Below, piece after piece: positions 7,264 through 15,950 of a DNA stretch of 25,870 nucleotides (its first letter is position 1; every line of letters begins with the position of its first letter). This stretch comes from Brevundimonas sp. UBA5936 (lineage in GTDB: Bacteria; Pseudomonadota; Alphaproteobacteria; Caulobacterales; Caulobacteraceae). A program made the position numbers and the translations under genes. The notes beneath the pieces were generated by a model. That model worked only from the letters and a program-made list of their open reading frames with translations. It ran no database searches and was not told where the DNA came from. The stretch lies in assembly GCA_002430835.1 (NCBI GenBank), contig DJDA01000008.1, forward strand, positions 1-25,870, read 5' to 3'.

Positions 7264-8412
7264 ATGCCGATTCGTCATGACCCCGCAGCAAACGCAGGCG
7301 CCGCCTTCACGGCCTGCGAGTTCTTCGCGGGCGGCGGACTAGCGGGATTGGGACTGACAGGCTTCCGCACCATCCTGGCCAATGACATCGACGCGGCCAA
7401 GGCGCGCGCCTTTCGCGCCAACCATCCCGAGACCTCGCTGATCCACGCCGACGTCTGGGCGGTGACGCCGGATCAGGTTCCAGGCGCGCCCGACCTGTGC
7501 TGGGCCTCGTCCCCGTGTCAGGACGTCAGCCTGGCGGGCGCGCGCGGCGGGCTGAAGGCCCAGCGCTCGGGCGCCTTCTGGGGCTTCTGGAAGCTGATGC
7601 AGGGGTTGGACGCCGAAGGCCGCGCCCCGCCCGTCATCGTGCTGGAAAACGTCGTCGGCCTGCTGACCTCAGGCGAAGGGCAGGATTTCGCCGCCGTCTG
7701 CGGGGCCATGGCCGAGGCCGGCTATACGGTCGGCGCCCTGGAGATCGACGCGGGGCTGTGGCTGCCGCAGTCGCGCCCGCGCCTGTTCATCGTCGCCATG
7801 CGGGGCGTCGAAGGGCCGCGCCTGCCCGCCCCCGCCCAGCCCTTCCATTCCTCGCGCCTGATCGCCGCCTGGGAGCGCCTGCCCGAAGCGGCGAAGGCGA
7901 ACTGGGCCTGGTGGCGGCTGGCCGTGCCCCCGCGCCGCAACCTTGATCTGGCGGCCGTGCTGGAGGCTGACGTTCCCTGTTTCGACGCGGCCCAGACGCA
8001 GACCCTGCTGGCCATGCTGTCGCCGCTGCACCGGGCGCGGCTGGAGACGATCCGGGCCTCGGGCGAGCGGCGCGTCGGCGCGGCCTTCCGCCGGGTGCGA
8101 ACCAAGGACGGCGAAAAGCTGCAACGGCTGGAGATGCGCTTCGACGGTCTGGCCGGATGCCTACGCACGCCGTCGGGCGGTTCATCGCGCCAGTATGTCG
8201 TCATCGTCGAGGGCGGCCGCGTCGCCATGCGTCGGCTGACCGGGCGCGAGGCCGCGCGTCTGATGGGGGTGGACGACGCCTATCGCCTGCCCGCCAGCGA
8301 AAGCGCGGCGCTGAAGCTGATGGGCGACGCCGTGGCCGTGCCGGTGGTGGACGCCCTGGCGCGCGGCCTGTTCCTGCCCGCCCTCTCCGGCCAGGCGGAA
8401 GCCGCCGCCTGA
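7264..8412 (+). CDS. Solitary DNA (cytosine-5) methyltransferase
   Basis: A 382-aa C5-cytosine DNA methyltransferase, which transfers a methyl group from AdoMet to cytosine in a specific DNA site. Motif I (FFAGGGLAGLGLTGF, residues 20-34), the catalytic PC motif (SSPCQDVSLAG, Cys85), motif VI (VLENV, 127-131) and motif VIII (QSRPR, 169-173) are all intact. The target-recognition region lies roughly at 190-310, and motifs IX-X (RRLTGREAARLMG ... LMGDAVAVPVV) close the protein. No restriction endonuclase or vsr gene is adjacent: the downstream gene is a small membrane protein on the other strand. It is therefore best read as an orphan, possibly regulatory methyltransferase. The start at 7264 has a poor ribosome site but leaves the right spacing before motif I. 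The recognition site cannot be deduced from sequence. Confidence 0.95.
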   Translation: MPIRHDPAANAGAAFTACEFFAGGGLAGLGLTGFRTILANDIDAAKARAFRANHPETSLIHADVWAVTPDQVPGAPDLCWASSPCQDVSLAGARGGLKAQRSGAFWGFWKLMQGLDAEGRAPPVIVLENVVGLLTSGEGQDFAAVCGAMAEAGYTVGALEIDAGLWLPQSRPRLFIVAMRGVEGPRLPAPAQPFHSSRLIAAWERLPEAAKANWAWWRLAVPPRRNLDLAAVLEADVPCFDAAQTQTLLAMLSPLHRARLETIRASGERRVGAAFRRVRTKDGEKLQRLEMRFDGLAGCLRTPSGGSSRQYVVIVEGGRVAMRRLTGREAARLMGVDDAYRLPASESAALKLMGDAVAVPVVDALARGLFLPALSGQAEAAA

Positions 8413-8415
8413 AGC

Positions 8416-8724
8416 TTAGTAGTAGAGGTCGTCGTCCTTGCGGTCCTCGGCGCTCTCGATGCCAGGGTCGAAGCTATTGTCGACCTGATCGTCCCAGCCG
8501 TCGCGATCAGAGCGGAAGGCCAGGGCCATCAACCCCCATGCCAGGCCGACCGTACCCAGCACGCCCAGCCCCATGGCGATCCAGCCGTGCAGGCTCATCT
8601 CGCCCCCGCCGATCAGACGCCAATAGGCCGCCAGCCCAAGCGTGCTGACGGCCGATATGGCGACGGCGAGAACCAGCGACCGCAGAAGCCGGACAAGTCG
8701 CCCGCTCCTGGAGGTCGCCTTCAT
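8416..8724 (-). CDS. Small two-helix membrane protein at the end of the ydbH operon
   Basis: A 102-aa protein with a basic N-terminus (MKATSRSGRLVRLLRS), two predicted membrane helices (about 14-35 and 46-68) and an acidic C-terminal tail (DRDGWDDQVDNSFDPGIESAEDR...). Both ends are therefore probably on the cytoplasmic side. I do not recognise the family. It starts only 8 bp after the ydbL stop, so it is almost certainly translated from the ydbH-ynbE-ydbL message. Its stop is 3 bp from the convergent methyltransferase stop. The position suggests, but does not prove, a role with the YdbH lipid bridge in the inner membrane. Confidence 0.8.
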   Translation of the reverse strand: MKATSRSGRLVRLLRSLVLAVAISAVSTLGLAAYWRLIGGGEMSLHGWIAMGLGVLGTVGLAWGLMALAFRSDRDGWDDQVDNSFDPGIESAEDRKDDDLYY

Positions 8725-8732
8725 GGCTCAGC

Positions 8733-9092
8733 TCAGCGCTGGACCCACTGGCCCTGGGCGTTCTTGTACCACTGGCCCGAGCTGATGCGCGGCAGCAGCT
8801 GGGTCTCGAACATCCGGGCGCCGGCCACTTCGGCCGAGGTGCCGGCGTCGGCGGCGCTGCGGGCGTAGGCCTGGCGACGACCGGCGTTGGTCGCGCTGAT
8901 GGCGGCCTGGGTGTCGGCGTTCACCGAGGTGCGCACGCCGACGTAGCCGTCGGCTTGCTCACCGGCCGCGCCGGCGGCCTTGGCCTGATCGACCAGGGCC
9001 TTTTGCGAGGCGGTCTGAGCCACGGCGGCGCCGGCGGCGACGCCCAGAGCAGCGACAGCGGCCACGGCCACGAAGAGTTTGCGGTAAGTCAT
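8733..9092 (-). CDS. ydbL: YdbL family periplasmic protein (DUF1318)
   Basis: A 119-aa secreted protein. The signal peptide (MTYRKLFVAVAAVAALG...) has a likely cleavage after AVA at 25. The mature part shows the DUF1318 pattern: ALVDQAKAAGAAGEQADGYVGVR near the N-terminus, a central NAGRRQAYARSAADAG, and a C-terminal ISSGQWYKNAQGQW. In E. coli, YdbL is a periplasmic partner that keeps YnbE from over-multimerising in the YdbH-YnbE lipid-transport bridge. The start at 9092 has an AAGGGGG ribosome site; the longer frame to 9341 only overlaps ynbE in another frame. It sits 20 bp after ynbE, an order conserved with E. coli. Confidence 0.93.
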   Translation of the reverse strand: MTYRKLFVAVAAVAALGVAAGAAVAQTASQKALVDQAKAAGAAGEQADGYVGVRTSVNADTQAAISATNAGRRQAYARSAADAGTSAEVAGARMFETQLLPRISSGQWYKNAQGQWVQR

Positions 9093-9112
9093 GTCAAAGC
9101 CCCCTTTCACAT

Positions 9113-9301
9113 TCAGAACAGGTTGGGGTTTTCGCGGAGCAGGTTCTGCAGTTCCTGGTCCAGCTTGATGCGGATGTCGGCGTCGAGCTTGGCATAGATC
9201 TGCAGCGGCTCGCTGAACTTGATGTTCACCGTAGGCGCGCATGCGGCCAGGCTGACGGCGCCGAGGCCGAGCATGGCGACGATCTGACGCTTGCTGATCA
9301 T
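9113..9301 (-). CDS. ynbE: YnbE family outer-membrane lipoprotein
   Basis: A 62-aa lipoprotein: the signal peptide ends in SLAAC with the acylated Cys at 21, followed by APTVNIKFSEPLQIYAKLD and ending in LLRENPNLF. This is the YnbE pattern, a short beta-forming segment plus a terminal LF. In E. coli, YnbE sits in the outer membrane and docks onto the C-terminal end of YdbH to complete a lipid channel between the two membranes. Length equals the E. coli protein (about 61 aa). It lies between ydbH (88 bp upstream) and ydbL (20 bp downstream), all on the minus strand. Confidence 0.93.
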   Translation of the reverse strand: MISKRQIVAMLGLGAVSLAACAPTVNIKFSEPLQIYAKLDADIRIKLDQELQNLLRENPNLF

Positions 9302-9389
9302 GAGGCCGGTCTCCGAAGGCGGCGTTGGAAGTCACCGCCATTAAACGCAGCGGCGTGTGAATGGGTTCTGAACAAAGCGCAGCCGTGAC

Positions 9390-12300
9390 TCAAGGCGTTT
9401 CATCCGTCGTCAGCACGGGCGTCTCCCCGCGACGCGCATATTCCAGCAGATCCGAGATGATCTGGTTGGCGTTCCAGGTCGTGTCCAGCGTCAGGTCGAT
9501 CGGCGTATCCGACGGCAGATTCAGCTTCTTGGTCATGAAGTCGCGGCGGATCAGTTCCAAGAAGGTCAGGCGAAGCTGTTCGCGCTCGGGCGGATCGTGG
9601 CGGCCGTTGATGCGGAAGCGGACGCCCAGACGCCCCTGATCCAGGCTGTTGACCTCGGCGGTCAGGTCGCTGATCGCCAGATCCTGCATGGCCTGATAGG
9701 CCAGATCCTGCATGGCGTTAGGCGGGACGCCCGCCTCGCCCCCGCCGCCGGCGGCCAGGTCGTCGAACACCTGAGGCTGGATCGACAGACGGCCGGGCCG
9801 CACCCCGTTCAACACCCCGCCGACAATGCGCCAGCCGTCCTTGGGATCATAGGTGAAGGGCAGCCGCCCCGACACCACGGCGTCGAACTCGGCCTTGTCC
9901 TGAAGATTGGCGCTCTTCAGCAGTTCGTTCAGTTGCACGCCTTCGACCACGACCACCCCGCCCCAGCCCTCGCCCGGCGTCAGCGGCAGGGACAGGGGCT
10001 CGACGCTGATGCGCCCGCCTGCCGCCTGGATCTGGCCGCCGCCGATGGTCAGGGCCTTTTCGTCCAGGCCGAAGGACAGCTGAAGATCGGTCAGCGGCGT
10101 CACCGTCTGCACCCGATCGGCGGTCAGCGTCTGGTTCGGGGCGGTGATCAGCGGCGTCAGGCTGGTGAACTCCACCCGCCCCTTCAGCCCCTGGACCTTG
10201 CCCGCCGGGCTGGTGAAATCCAGCTCCGGCACCGTCAGGACGCCCGAACTGGTCGCCCCCTCGGCCGCCCAGTCGAACCGCCCCTCGAACCCGGCCGAGC
10301 CTTCGACCGGCGACTTCACATAGTCGGCCACGAGCGGGCTGAGGTCGTCCGGTTGAAGTCCATGCTCGGTAAAGGCCAGGCTGGGCGCCGAGATCACCGC
10401 TCCGCCCGCTTCAGCCTGAACGTCATGGCGCACATCGACGCGACCGATGGCGTGCTCCAGTCGGCTGAGATCAAATCCGGCGCTCCAGACGTCGCCCGCC
10501 AGCCGCGCCTCGCCCTTGGCCTGAAGCGGCAGGAAGCGGACCGGATCGGCCGTGTCCGCAACCTGGGCCTTGCTGACGCCCACCCGCATCGACAGCCCCT
10601 TGGCCGCGCCGTCGACGACCAGGTCGCCCTCGGCGTCCGTGAAGCCGACCTCGAAGACGGGCGCCGTCGCCGCCACATCGGCCAGCCGCGCCTGAGCGCG
10701 CCAGGCGCCGTTCCGGGAGGCGAACAAGGGCGCCGACGTCGGGCACACGCGGCCGGACACGGCCTCGACCGAGTTCTCGCCCAGGTCGAGCTTGTCCAGC
10801 GTTACCGGAATGCAATCGCTCGCCGTATAGGTCAGGCTCCCGCCCGCCGAGGCCAGTTCGCCCTGGGTGCTGAAAGCGATCCCGCGCGCCGGGCCGAAGT
10901 CCAGGGCCGCCTGCCCCTTCAGCTTCGCTGCGAAGCCGCCCGACGTCAGCCGCCATTCAACGCCGTCAAAGCGCGCCTCGGGCAGGCCGCCGCCGCGCAT
11001 CGACGCTACGCTGAAAGCCCCGCGCGTCACTCCGTCCGCCGTCAGGGACAGGATCGGCCCCGTCGCCGCCGACAGCCTCAGCTCGCCGCCGTTGGCCGGG
11101 CGGGCGGTGATCGGCCGCAGCAGGGTCAGTTCGACCCCGGCGTTGTCGCTGACCAGCCGCACCTGGGGCGCATCCACGGCGAAGGCGCCCAGCGCCCTCT
11201 TCAACTCGGCCAGTTCCGGAAGGTCGTCGGCCAGCGGCGCGCCGAGCACCGGCGCCGAAACCCGATCGGCCCCCAGCGCGCCGGTCGCGCTGATCCGCGT
11301 GATGGAGTCCCGCACCAGGTCGAAATCCAGGCGGCCGCGCGCGCCGCTCAGCGCCACAGCGCCGGTCGCCAGCCGCTGCGCGCTCAAGGTCGCCGGACCC
11401 CGCACCTCGAAGGCGCCGCCCTTGCCGCCCGCCTCGATCGCGCTTGAGGCGACGACCGCCTGGGTCAGGCGGGCCTCGCCGAACCGGCCCGACGCCGCCG
11501 TCAGCCGCAGGGGCGAGGCCGCGCGCCACTTCATCTCCTGACCTTCCGTCCCGCCCGACGTCGACAGGGTCACGCGGCTGAGGTCCAGCGCCGCCTGGCG
11601 AACCTCCATCCCCTCGCCCTGAAGCCGGTCCGCCGTCGCCGCCGTCTTGGCCTCGCCCTTGAGGCTATAGGCGTTGAGCCAGCCTTCGACCGCCCCGGCG
11701 AATTCCATCGTCGCCACCGCCTTGCGCGCCGTCGTCCCGGCGCTCGCCAGTTCGTCCGCCGTCAACCGCGCGGTCAGCCCCACCCGACCGTCGCCGCGCC
11801 GGGTCTTCATGTCCGGGTAGGGCAGGTCGCCGCTGAGGCTCAAGGCCGCCCCCTGCCCGCCGACGCCCGACACGGCGAAGCGCTCGGCCTGGACGTTCAG
11901 CTTCACCGCCGTACGGTCGCCCACGGTCGTCACCTCGATGACGCCGGCCAGGCCGCGCGCCTCGGTCTCGCCGCTCTTGAGCGAGGCGGCGGGCATCCGC
12001 CCCGACAGCCGCATCAGCTTGCCGTCGTCGATCCGCGCGTCCGCCAGCAGACGCAGCGGGCCGTATTCGGTGTCGAGCCGCGCCTGGCCGCCTTCGACGA
12101 TGACCAGGGGCGCGCGGGAATCCGGCTTGGGCGGCTTGCCTGTGAACTCCTCGACCAGGGGATCGAGGCTACCCAGCGACAGCTCGCCGTCCTTCCACGC
12201 CGCGCGCACGATCGGGCGGACCAGACGGACGCGGCTGGGCGTCACCCCCAGCCCGGCCTTCGACCACGGCAGACCCACGGCGTAGTCGACCTCGACCCGC

Positions 12301-12605
12301 TCGACCTTGAAATCGGGGTTCTTGGGATCGCCGATGGAGACCTTACCGACGAAGCCGTTGAGCTCCAGCCGTTCGACCTCGACGTCGGCGTCGATGCCCT
12401 TGCGGTCCAGCCAGCCGACCAGCAGCTCCCGCGCCGCCGCGCGCCGGTTCAGATAGAGGGTCGCGGCCAGCACCAGCAGAAGCGCCAGCAGGATCAGCAG
12501 CGTCCGGGCCGCCAGCCGCAGCCGCGGCCTGCCCTTTCCGGACGGCGCGCCAGAGGAATGAGCGGATCCGGCGTCGGACCCTGAGGAGGCGATGTCGTCG
12601 GTCAA
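9390..12605 (-). CDS. ydbH: YdbH family AsmA-like intermembrane lipid-transport protein
   Basis: A 1071-aa protein anchored in the inner membrane by one N-terminal helix (about residues 32-52) after a disordered Ser/Gly-rich start. A very long periplasmic part rich in beta-strand patterns follows, the architecture of AsmA-like (TamB, YhdP, YdbH) bridge proteins that carry phospholipid through a hydrophobic groove. The C-terminus carries the YdbH signature (GRLGVRFRINGRHDPPE, LELIRRDFMTKKLNLPSDTP). E. coli YdbH is shorter (about 880 aa). The operon context, with ynbE and ydbL downstream, supports the assignment over TamB or YhdP. The start at 12605 is about 20 residues before the first basic patch; a slightly later start is possible. 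Transcription probably begins in the 12606-12933 gap. Confidence 0.93.
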   Translation of the reverse strand: MTDDIASSGSDAGSAHSSGAPSGKGRPRLRLAARTLLILLALLLVLAATLYLNRRAAARELLVGWLDRKGIDADVEVERLELNGFVGKVSIGDPKNPDFKVERVEVDYAVGLPWSKAGLGVTPSRVRLVRPIVRAAWKDGELSLGSLDPLVEEFTGKPPKPDSRAPLVIVEGGQARLDTEYGPLRLLADARIDDGKLMRLSGRMPAASLKSGETEARGLAGVIEVTTVGDRTAVKLNVQAERFAVSGVGGQGAALSLSGDLPYPDMKTRRGDGRVGLTARLTADELASAGTTARKAVATMEFAGAVEGWLNAYSLKGEAKTAATADRLQGEGMEVRQAALDLSRVTLSTSGGTEGQEMKWRAASPLRLTAASGRFGEARLTQAVVASSAIEAGGKGGAFEVRGPATLSAQRLATGAVALSGARGRLDFDLVRDSITRISATGALGADRVSAPVLGAPLADDLPELAELKRALGAFAVDAPQVRLVSDNAGVELTLLRPITARPANGGELRLSAATGPILSLTADGVTRGAFSVASMRGGGLPEARFDGVEWRLTSGGFAAKLKGQAALDFGPARGIAFSTQGELASAGGSLTYTASDCIPVTLDKLDLGENSVEAVSGRVCPTSAPLFASRNGAWRAQARLADVAATAPVFEVGFTDAEGDLVVDGAAKGLSMRVGVSKAQVADTADPVRFLPLQAKGEARLAGDVWSAGFDLSRLEHAIGRVDVRHDVQAEAGGAVISAPSLAFTEHGLQPDDLSPLVADYVKSPVEGSAGFEGRFDWAAEGATSSGVLTVPELDFTSPAGKVQGLKGRVEFTSLTPLITAPNQTLTADRVQTVTPLTDLQLSFGLDEKALTIGGGQIQAAGGRISVEPLSLPLTPGEGWGGVVVVEGVQLNELLKSANLQDKAEFDAVVSGRLPFTYDPKDGWRIVGGVLNGVRPGRLSIQPQVFDDLAAGGGGEAGVPPNAMQDLAYQAMQDLAISDLTAEVNSLDQGRLGVRFRINGRHDPPEREQLRLTFLELIRRDFMTKKLNLPSDTPIDLTLDTTWNANQIISDLLEYARRGETPVLTTDETP

Positions 12606-12933
12606 GGGGTGCGGCGTTCAACTTAACAGGAAGGGCAACAACGCCACAGAATGCGCGACAACAACAGTCGTTGCAGAATGAGCACTACGGCGTGACACCT
12701 CCGCCACTACCAATCGACCTCGACTACAAGAAGGCGAAGTTTGGCGCGAGACTCACGCAGAACGCTAAATTACTGCACCTCATCGCCGCCACGTTAACCA
12801 ATCGTAACATTCCATCTTCCCAAGATGGGACGTGCGGGCTATACGGCTCGCTTCGCGTTCGTCGGGCGACCGGCAAACGCGTCGAGATTCGACTGTTTTG
12901 GCGCGGAACGCGTCGCCGACTTGCCGGGGACCC
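12606..12933. promoter_or_regulatory. Divergent intergenic region between ydbH and the M23 peptidase gene
   Basis: 328 bp without a credible gene and visibly richer in A/T than its surroundings, as expected for a divergent promoter region. Three marks can be seen: a TTAAC-CAATC-GTAAC segment at 12794-12808 that partly resembles a CtrA box (TTAA-N7-TTAA); a perfect 7-bp inverted repeat CCATCTT-CCC-AAGATGG at 12812-12828; and a GANTC (GATTC) at 12886-12890, about 45 bp before the M23 start, the CcrM methylation motif of this order. None is proven to be used. No clear -35/-10 pair could be fixed by eye. Confidence 0.5.
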
Positions 12934-14289
12934 ATGGCTCAGTTCGATCCTCGCCGCCAGCCCGTCCGGCTCGCGCCGCACCTGCTGACGACCTGCGCCG
13001 CTGTGGGCATCGCCCTGCTGGCCGGTCGTGGATATGAACAGGTGAAGGCCGAGGAAGTTCCGGCCCTGACTGCGGCGCAGATCGAATCGCTGGAAGCCCA
13101 GGCCTACGCCGCCGCCGCTGCGCCGGCCGGCATGACCGCCCCGGAAGCCATCCCCGTCCAGATTCGCCGCGGCGAGACCTTCGAGCAGGCCGTGCGCCGC
13201 ACCGGCATCGGCGCCGACGAGGCCAAGGCCGTGGCCGCCACGGTCGCCAGCGCCTTCGACCTGAACGACATGCGCGCGGGCCTGCGATTCGAAACCGCCG
13301 TGTCCAAGCCGCGCGGCGGCCTGGGCGACGCCCGCCTGATCGGCCTGACCATGCGCACCGGCCCGGCTAGCCAGCTGACCGTGTCGCGCAGCTTCGACGG
13401 CGCGCTGCGCCTGCGCTCGCTGGACGAGAAGGTCACCGAGGAAACCGTCGTCGCCAACGACAAGGTGCAACGCTCGCTGTCGGCCAGCGCCCGCGAACTG
13501 GGCGCCACCTCGGCCGTGGTGCGCCGCGCCAGCCAGCTGTTCGCCCACAAGTTCGACATGCAGCGTGACGTACGCGCGTCGGACGAGTTCACCCTGGTCT
13601 TCGACCGCATGGTCACGGAATCGGGCCGCACGGTGGAGACCGGCGAACTGCTCTACGCCGAGTTGAAGGGCCACGCCTTCTACCGCTTCCAGCCCGCCGG
13701 CTCGAAGACGGCCCAGTATTTCGACGCCACGGGCAAGAACACGCGCACCGCCATGATGCGCACCCCGCTGCAGAACTTCCGCCGCGTCAGCTCCAACTTC
13801 GGCGTCCGCACCCACCCCATCTCGGGCTATCGCAAGATGCACCAGGGGATGGACTTCGCCGCCGCCACCGGCACGCCGGTCGTAGCGCCGTCCGACGGCG
13901 TGGTGGTCGAGGCCCGTCGTTGGGGCGGTTACGGCAACTGGCTGCGCATCCGCCACGCGAACGGCCTGGAAAGCGGCTACGGCCACCTGTCGCGCTTCGC
14001 CTCGGGCATGCGCGCCGGTCAGCGCGTGACCCAGGGCCAGGTCGTGGCCTACGTCGGTTCGACCGGCGCCTCCACCGGCCCGCACCTGCACTATGAAATC
14101 TGGCGCAACGGCCAGCGGATCAATCCGGCCGGCATCAAGACCCAGGAAGGCACCGTCCTGGCGGGCGCCGATCTGGCCGCCTTCCGCGCCGAGAAGGCCC
14201 GCATCGACCGCGTCATCGCCGCCGGCGGCCAGCGCCGTCCGGCCGCCGTGCAGCAAGCCGCCAACGGCCTGCGTCCCGCCGAGGGCTGA
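12934..14289 (+). CDS. Membrane-anchored M23 metallopeptidase (peptidoglycan endopeptidase)
   Basis: A 451-aa cell-wall hydrolase. One N-terminal hydrophobic segment (about residues 14-31) anchors or exports it. Residues about 75-140 form an OapA/LysM-like N-terminal domain (IPVQIRRGETFEQAVRRTGI...). The C-terminal part is an LytM/M23 domain with complete zinc ligands: His294 in VRTHPISGYRKMHQGMDFAA, His303 and Asp307 in the same block, and the HLHYEI motif (His384, His386). Such enzymes cleave peptide crosslinks for growth or division. The order matches the MepM type of M23 enzyme. The ATG at 12934 has GGGGA just upstream; the in-frame ATG at 12832 was rejected because it would put 34 basic, uncharged-helix-free residues before the anchor. 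Stop is 16 bp from the convergent tadG stop. Confidence 0.92.
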   Translation: MAQFDPRRQPVRLAPHLLTTCAAVGIALLAGRGYEQVKAEEVPALTAAQIESLEAQAYAAAAAPAGMTAPEAIPVQIRRGETFEQAVRRTGIGADEAKAVAATVASAFDLNDMRAGLRFETAVSKPRGGLGDARLIGLTMRTGPASQLTVSRSFDGALRLRSLDEKVTEETVVANDKVQRSLSASARELGATSAVVRRASQLFAHKFDMQRDVRASDEFTLVFDRMVTESGRTVETGELLYAELKGHAFYRFQPAGSKTAQYFDATGKNTRTAMMRTPLQNFRRVSSNFGVRTHPISGYRKMHQGMDFAAATGTPVVAPSDGVVVEARRWGGYGNWLRIRHANGLESGYGHLSRFASGMRAGQRVTQGQVVAYVGSTGASTGPHLHYEIWRNGQRINPAGIKTQEGTVLAGADLAAFRAEKARIDRVIAAGGQRRPAAVQQAANGLRPAEG

Positions 14290-14305
14290 CCCCCAAGCGC
14301 TGACC

Positions 14306-15949
14306 TCAGCCGACCAGTTGCGGAACTCCGCCCTGGTTCGGACAGCGCACGCCATGCACCCAGACGTCGGCCTCGCCTAGCCGGACGCCGAGCAGTTCCA
14401 GCAGCGGCTGAACCACGCCGTCCAGCACCGGCCCCAGCGGCGTCAGAACGGCCGCCAGCAGTTGAGTGACCAGGTGCAGCGGTATGCCCAGGGCCGTCAG
14501 CTTGGCGTCCCGCAGCAGCGTCACCAGCAGGCCGTTCACAAAGCCCTTGGCCTGCACGCTCTTGGGCTGCGTCGAGCCGATCTCGGCTCCGGTGAAGCGC
14601 AGTTCGCTCCACTCCAGGTCCGCAACCTGGATGTCGGCGCTGCCCTCGATGGTGATGAGCAGCAGCGACACCAGCCTGGCCGGGCTGACCTTGAGCTCGG
14701 ACTTGAAGTCGCGCAGGCGCTTCTCGTCGATCTCGCCCAGGCGCACGCGAGCCACGCCCGGCCGCGCCTCGATCAGCACGCGCGGCGCGCCCTGACACTG
14801 CACCGCCTTCAGCCGCGCCTCGGCGCTGGCGGCCTCGATCAGGATGGGAACCTTGACCTGCGCCAGCAGGCCGACCAGCGGGACTTTGTCCAACGCCGTC
14901 GCCTTCAGATAGAGGCGTGTCTGCACCGTGCGGATGATGGGCTCGCCGGTGCTGGTCACGGTCAGCCAGGGCGCGCGATTGGGCCGCTCGCCGATGGCCA
15001 GCATGACGTCGAGATCCGCCAATCCCGTGCGAGCGCCCACGTCCAGGGCCAGCTGGCGCTCCTGATTGGCGGTCTGCAGCGTCGCCATCAACAGGTCCAT
15101 CGCCGAGACCTCTGCGTCCAGCCCGCGCCGCAAGCCCTCGCGCGCGTCCGCCTCGACCCCGATCAGCTCATCCAGCCTCACCGTCGCGGTCGCCGGCAAG
15201 CGGGTCAGCTTGCCCAGCACGCTCTGCGCGCCGGAACCGGCCACGGCCTCCAACGCCTTCAGCACCTGGCCGGTCTGGGCCTCATGCGCCAGCAGGGCGT
15301 CATAGTCGCCCGCCGTGACGCCCAGCTCCGCCGCCAGGGCGTCCGAGAATTGCAGAAGATTGACCCGCGCGTCGGCCAGGGCGCGATAATCCATGACCGT
15401 CAGCGACACATTGCTTCCCAACAGGCCGGACAGGAGGGCGTTGGCCAGCCCCCCGTCCAGGCTCGCCAGTCGCGAGCCGATGGAAAAGATGGCGCTGGGC
15501 TGGCCGCCCGGCAGGGCCGCCGTCGCCGACTTGGACACCGCCACGCTGTCACGCCCCATGATCCAGCGGCCGAAATAGAGCGGCGCCGGCGCGCTCAGGA
15601 TCACGCGGGCGGCGTTGGGCTGGGCCCCGCCAAGCGTAAAGCGTTCCGTCGGCTTCAGGCGACGATCCGGAGCATAGCCCCCCACCTGAACCTGCACCGC
15701 CGTCAAATCCGCCAGATTGGCGTGAGCGATGGTTGTCGCCGCAGCCTGGGTCTGGGCCAGGGGCTGCGACAGGGTCTGGGCGGCGGCCAGGGCCGACAGG
15801 TCCGCTGCGCCCTGCACCTCGCGCCCCTTCAGCATCATGGAGCCCACGTCGACGGCGAGCGCCGCTGAAACACAGATCAGGGCGCCGAACACAGCGGCCA
15901 TGACGGCCACCCCGCCCCGGTCATCGCCCAGACGTCGGAGCCCACGCAT
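14306..15949 (-). CDS. tadG: TadG family pilus-assembly protein
   Basis: A 547-aa protein with the N-terminal TadG/TadE-like segment RRLGDDRGGVAVMAAVFGALICVSAALAVDVGSMM, where one helix (about 14-36) anchors it in the inner membrane with the long C-terminal part in the periplasm. The GREVQGAADLSALAAAQ block after the helix is typical of TadG proteins and related secreted pseudopilin-like proteins. No von Willebrand A (MIDAS) domain is recognisable; the rest is unassigned, Ala/Leu-rich sequence. It begins 1 bp after tadE, so the pair is translationally coupled. In full Tad loci it works with the Flp pilus machinery; no other tad or cpa gene is in the window. Confidence 0.85.
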   Translation of the reverse strand: MRGLRRLGDDRGGVAVMAAVFGALICVSAALAVDVGSMMLKGREVQGAADLSALAAAQTLSQPLAQTQAAATTIAHANLADLTAVQVQVGGYAPDRRLKPTERFTLGGAQPNAARVILSAPAPLYFGRWIMGRDSVAVSKSATAALPGGQPSAIFSIGSRLASLDGGLANALLSGLLGSNVSLTVMDYRALADARVNLLQFSDALAAELGVTAGDYDALLAHEAQTGQVLKALEAVAGSGAQSVLGKLTRLPATATVRLDELIGVEADAREGLRRGLDAEVSAMDLLMATLQTANQERQLALDVGARTGLADLDVMLAIGERPNRAPWLTVTSTGEPIIRTVQTRLYLKATALDKVPLVGLLAQVKVPILIEAASAEARLKAVQCQGAPRVLIEARPGVARVRLGEIDEKRLRDFKSELKVSPARLVSLLLITIEGSADIQVADLEWSELRFTGAEIGSTQPKSVQAKGFVNGLLVTLLRDAKLTALGIPLHLVTQLLAAVLTPLGPVLDGVVQPLLELLGVRLGEADVWVHGVRCPNQGGVPQLVG

Positions 15950-15950
15950 C

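Noticed and set aside
9677..9724. 24-bp near-tandem repeat in ydbH (AMQDLA twice)
   Set aside because: Fits the conserved C-terminal YdbH pattern; two similar helical turns, not a clear recent duplication.
9950..10000. Stretch in ydbH (LPLTPGEGWGG) resembling a translated palindromic repeat
   Set aside because: The flanking sequence aligns with the expected protein pattern without an insertion, and only a few bases match the repeats; treated as chance.
9597..11447. 616-codon plus-strand frame opposite ydbH
   Set aside because: Arg/Gln/Pro/Gly-rich with no domain or ribosome site; antisense shadow of ydbH.
14462..15868. 468-codon plus-strand frame opposite tadG
   Set aside because: Gln/Arg/His-rich shadow of tadG with no ribosome site or domain.
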